A stretch of 64,000 nt of DNA. Origin: Apiotrichum sp. Y4204. Its lineage: Eukaryota > Basidiomycota > Tremellomycetes > Trichosporonales > Trichosporonaceae. Each line of letters opens with the position of its first letter. The first letter of the stretch is position 1. Positions 60,634 to 64,000 of this stretch are shown one piece after another. A program made the position numbers and the translations under genes. The stretch spans positions 124,001-188,000 of the forward strand of contig JAMYHL010000035.1 in NCBI GenBank assembly GCA_025531455.1. The letters run 5' to 3'. A model generated the notes under the pieces. That model was given only the letters and a program-made list of their open reading frames with translations, was not told where the DNA came from and made no database searches.

Positions 60634-61935
60634 GGTGTTGTGAAGGGAGTGTATTGTGGTGAGTGATAGGGTGAGAGGACGAGCGAGATGAGATTGAGAG
60701 ATGCGCTTGAGCACGTCCGCGAGCCGGTACTGTGCGCAGCGCTTGTTGCCGCGTTGCGTTGTGCGTTGTAGGTCTGGCTGTCTGGCCTTGTACTTTCGCC
60801 TCTGACTCTGCTGCTGCAATGTCTCGTCTCTGAGGTTGCGGTATGAAACGCGGGCTGTCAGACACGCAGGGACTGGGAGGGATCGAGGCAAAGGGATTCC
60901 GCAGTTGGGCAGCGTGGCGCGCGCGGCCTCCACCTCTAAGCGAGTGGCAAAGGCAGGGTGAGAAAGGGGAGAGGGGAGGGCCCCAGGAATAAAATGGGTC
61001 CAGCGGGGGGTTGGGGTTGGGGTTTGGTGTGCTAGAATTCTAGAGATGAATGGAGATGGGAGGGGGGGTCAAAAGGGAAATGGGTATGAAAGAAAGAGAG
61101 ATGCGCACCCAAGGCAATATATCTTTCCCGGGCATCGTCGTGCTCGCTACCGACAGCGGCGAGCTCGACGCGATCAAGGCAGTGAAGGCGGTGGTCGAAG
61201 GGTCTATTTGTGGCACGGGCCTCCGCGCCCAGGCTGGGCGGGGAACGGGGCAGAAGCAGGCGCAGGCGCAGAAGGGCAGCGGTGGGTCGGAGGCTATTCA
61301 CCAGGCTGTAAAGAACTGCGAAAAAGCTTATATTCCGCACAGCGCGTGCTGACAGGGAGTTCCGCAGCACGCAGTGCTACTGTCGATAGATACACAATGT
61401 TACATGTTCCACTCATTTGATGATGCACTGCACTGCCTACACGGTCTACACGTCAGTCAGTGTGCCAAGAATGATGCGGTGTCTGGGTTGATCTGCGGCA
61501 TGTCTGGTAAAGTCAGTTCTTCCATCTTCATTGTGTGACTGGAACTAGCACAGCCAGTAAGCTGCCACTCGTTCGCGCTCCTGATTGCGCAGCACCCAGC
61601 GCCACATAGACAGCGTCCAGATCCTCGAGAATGTCTTGGAGGTGATGCGGCTGTGGCCATCAACTGCGCCTCAGGAGCCCCAGTGCCCAGACTTTGGGCC
61701 GCACTGCCATTTGTGACGGTAATGCTTGGCCGGTTGGGTGCTGCAACGCGTCAGTATTTGTGTAGCAATCTCTAAAGAACCACAGTCACTGCATCTCACA
61801 CTCATCCCTTCTCAATGTTGAAATGTATCGGTTGCATACACTACTGACCTGGCACTCTCAACTCTGCCAATACTAGTACTACCTTCATTACATCATTCAC
61901 ACACTGACACCACACTTTTCTCCCTCATTTCCTTT
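60634..61935. other. Intergenic region, no supported gene
   Basis: Leader of the Tvp38 gene and downstream flank of the dioxygenase gene. Two overlapping open frames on opposite strands around 61040-61360 have no family signature. G-rich tracts occur at 60968-61028. Confidence 0.55.
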
Positions 61936-63052
61936 TCAATACGGCTCCAGACCCGCAAGCTGCCGTCCGCGGGGGGAAAGCACGGGCGGCGTGCGCGGCA
62001 TCGTCCTTTCATCCGGCTGGACGTCCCAATGCGGCTTGAACTTTGCCGCCGTGATGCGGAAGTCGAGTGGGTCGTGACTCGTCCCCCAGCTCTGATCAAA
62101 GCACTCCCGCTTTCGCTCCACCTGCTCGCGCGTCGCGTCCTTTGCAGGCTTGTAGCACACATACGCAGCCAGGCGGGGACGCTCCCCTGCCGCCGCCGCG
62201 CCGTAGTGCACCGTCCTGCTGTCCCAGAGGATCAAGTCTCCAGGAGCGGCACACACCTTCTCCCACACGCAGCCCCGCGACTCGAACCACTCCACCGCAC
62301 CGGCCGTGTGGCCCCACCAGTCGGACGTCGGCCACCCATCAGGCGGACGCACCTCGGGATGCGTGGCAAAGTACTCTGCGAACAGCCCCGTGCTCCCCCG
62401 TAACACCATCAGCCCGCCGTCGCGCTCCCCGTTCTCGGCGAGGTTGACGATACCCTGCACGCAGTGGCGCCACGTGCGGGTCGGGCTTTGGTCGACGTGC
62501 GGCCACGGCGCGGTCGCGGCTGCGGGCAGCTCGGAGGCGAACGGGAGAGAAATGTTGATGCTGTCGTACGAAACGAGCAACTCGGGGGTGCCCCACAGCC
62601 GCGCGAACGCGTCGACCACGCCAGGCTCGGAACGGATATCCCACACAAACTGCTCGTGCTGCACGCCGTACCGGTGAAACAGGCCGCCCTTGTCGAAGGC
62701 GGGCACCGTTGCTGGGTGCCATGTCGTCCGGTCATCGCCCTTGAAGCCTGTTGTTAGCAGAGTAAAACAGGCCACGTACCGAGGCCAAACGACTCGAGCC
62801 ACGCGTACATCTCCCCGACATAGTGCGCCGCCCTCTCGGGGGAGAGCACGCCGCGCACGACCGTGTACTGTCGTCAGCACGATTTCAGCGTATGCTACTC
62901 ACGCCCTGCGTTTCGAGCTCGGGAAATGCGCCGGTTTGGGGTTTCGCCGGCGCGCTCGCCGACACTGGGGCTGGCACGGGCGCGGACGCCGGCGCCGGAA
63001 CCGTGTGCGGGAGGTTGGGCGTCGGCGTAGGATGCAGAGTCTGGACAGTCAT
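61936..63052 (-). CDS. Phytanoyl-CoA dioxygenase (PhyH)-type Fe(II)/2-oxoglutarate oxygenase
   Basis: Three exons (63052-62903, 62867-62780, 62747-61936) encode 349 residues. An Ala/Pro-rich N-terminal stretch precedes the catalytic fold, which starts at YTVVRGVLSPERAAHYV. The iron triad is visible as H163-x-D165 (WPHVDQSP) and H260 (DSRTVHYG), and the 2-oxoglutarate arginine as R270 (ERPRLAAYVCYKP). Other family features include GGLMVLRGSTG and GDLILWDSRT. The substrate cannot be inferred; relatives act on fatty acyl-CoA, alkaloids and other small molecules. No signal peptide or clear peroxisomal PTS1 (it ends LEPY) is seen. The second intron is only 32 nt. A possible PTS2 is not apparent. 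Confidence 0.88.
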
Positions 63053-64000
63053 CCCCGGAAGTGTTGGATTCGAGGAGTGAGTAGAGTGATTGAGTGGCAA
63101 AGAACAGACATGTCGCGCAGGGCCTCCCCCTCAAGTTCTTTTATCCCCACGCTGCCGACTGCTTCCCGGGCGCCGCTGTGGGCGTCCTCGAAGCGACAAA
63201 CTGCGTGCTGCCTGTTTCCATGTTGCGTGTTGCCAGATATGGCGTCGTGCGGTCGTAATCTGCGGACCGGCATCTGGCGGCCTGGCGGGAGAAAGCGCCG
63301 AAACCACCGATCAAGCTTCACGCTTCGCGAAGCTGGAATGGCCCGACAACGTAATCGCAAAATGTCCCGGTGGAGACTAAAACCTCATCTCGGCAGGTAG
63401 CTTGCGCGGCGACCGGTGTTGGCGCGCGCCCGACGCAAACACGTGAACACCGCCGTCCATAGCTACATAGTCGTGTCCCATGTGCCGTGCGTGGTACCCT
63501 GCGGTCTGCGGCCTGCGGCCTGCGGCCTGCGGACTCCGGAGCGGGCGTGCGGATATGCGGCGCATGTAGCTATGGCACCAAGCGTGAACGAGGACGTAGT
63601 TGTGGCAGATTATCGGATAATTTGCGGAGCACAGTGCGGCAGAGAGAGTCGGAGATGGCCGACCAAGAAACGTGAGCTATGCGTGCCGGGTGCATGGCGG
63701 AAGCATGTACCACTGGCAGGAAGGACATGCCACGTTCTGGGCGCGGGGGGCGGTGTACATGCATACATGCATCATAATCTCATTCCCTGCAGCGGAACGT
63801 CTGACCCGCGCCAAGTCCTTGGTGTACCCGGCGTGCGTGACGGGAGCGAAACGGGGTGCGGGATGTTCTGGGGGAGCTGGGGGATGTACAGGACTGGGTA
63901 TACTGGTTTACTGAGCGCGATGGGCGTACGCTACACATGTGCTGCGGCGCAGCTGCGCTGCCCCAGCCTTTCAATCATTCCGTGGGAGCGGAGCTTGGCG
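63053..64000. other. Intergenic region at the right edge
   Basis: The upstream flank of the dioxygenase gene. It contains five near-identical 7-bp units (TGCGGCC type) at 63500-63534. No gene is supported before the edge. Confidence 0.55.
63500..63534. repeat. 7-bp tandem repeat, five near-perfect copies
   Basis: Units TGCGGTC, then three TGCGGCC, then TGCGGAC. The array is intergenic. Confidence 0.85.

Noticed and set aside
61032..61370. Overlapping frames on both strands between the Tvp38 and dioxygenase genes
   Set aside because: Neither contains a family motif or exon chain, and both arise from GC- and purine-rich sequence.
1..64000. CRISPR arrays, insertion sequences, prophage or integrase genes
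   Set aside because: The sequence is eukaryotic nuclear DNA with spliceosomal introns. No regularly spaced repeats, transposases or reverse transcriptases were seen.

Overview
This window is nuclear DNA from a basidiomycetous yeast. Genes are split by many very short introns (typically 32-45 nt) with a CTGAC or CTAAC branch site just upstream of the acceptor AG. Coding sequence is GC-rich with a C/G-ending codon preference, and the gene set (CreC, Sch9, Pma1, Reb1-like, Tvp38, a BEACH protein) is typically fungal. The style fits the Tremellomycetes, most likely Trichosporonales; that placement is an inference from gene style, not from a search.

Layout. 1-6148 (-): a BEACH-domain trafficking protein whose C terminus lies off the left edge. 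6813-7222 (-): a small secreted, possibly GPI-anchored protein. 10319-12710 (+): CreC/WDR20. 12956-15155 (-): vacuolar carboxypeptidase S. 16276-16347 (-): tRNA-Gln(CTG). 16974-17678 (+): an intronless M24-fold peptidase. 20115-20633 (+): a secreted eight-cysteine defensin-like prepropeptide behind a TATA box and six copies of a 15-bp repeat. 20634-32742: about 12 kb with no recognisable gene. 32743-36415 (+): the plasma-membrane proton pump PMA1. 37956-39714 (+): a lysine-rich acidic protein with two Myb/SANT-like helical repeats. 39983-41926 (-): mitochondrial branched-chain aminotransferase. 43082-45708 (-): the AGC kinase SCH9, divergent from 47687-50074 (+), a Reb1-like Myb protein. 51535-55744 (+): WDR48/UAF1. 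56210-58252 (+): a POT-family peptide transporter. 58397-60633 (-): a Tvp38/TMEM64 Golgi membrane protein. 61936-63052 (-): a PhyH-type Fe(II)/2-oxoglutarate dioxygenase.

Functional threads. CreC/WDR20 and WDR48/UAF1 are the two WD40 cofactors of one deubiquitinase in other eukaryotes (USP12/46, fission yeast Ubp9, Aspergillus CreB), and both lie here about 39 kb apart. PMA1, SCH9, the peptide transporter, carboxypeptidase S and the aminotransferase all belong to nutrient uptake, amino-acid turnover and growth signalling; each is a separate transcription unit and no gene cluster is implied. The most distinctive item is the defensin-like peptide at the edge of the gene desert. Exon borders were read by eye from splice signals and reading frame; where I give exon coordinates, their sum is divisible by three.
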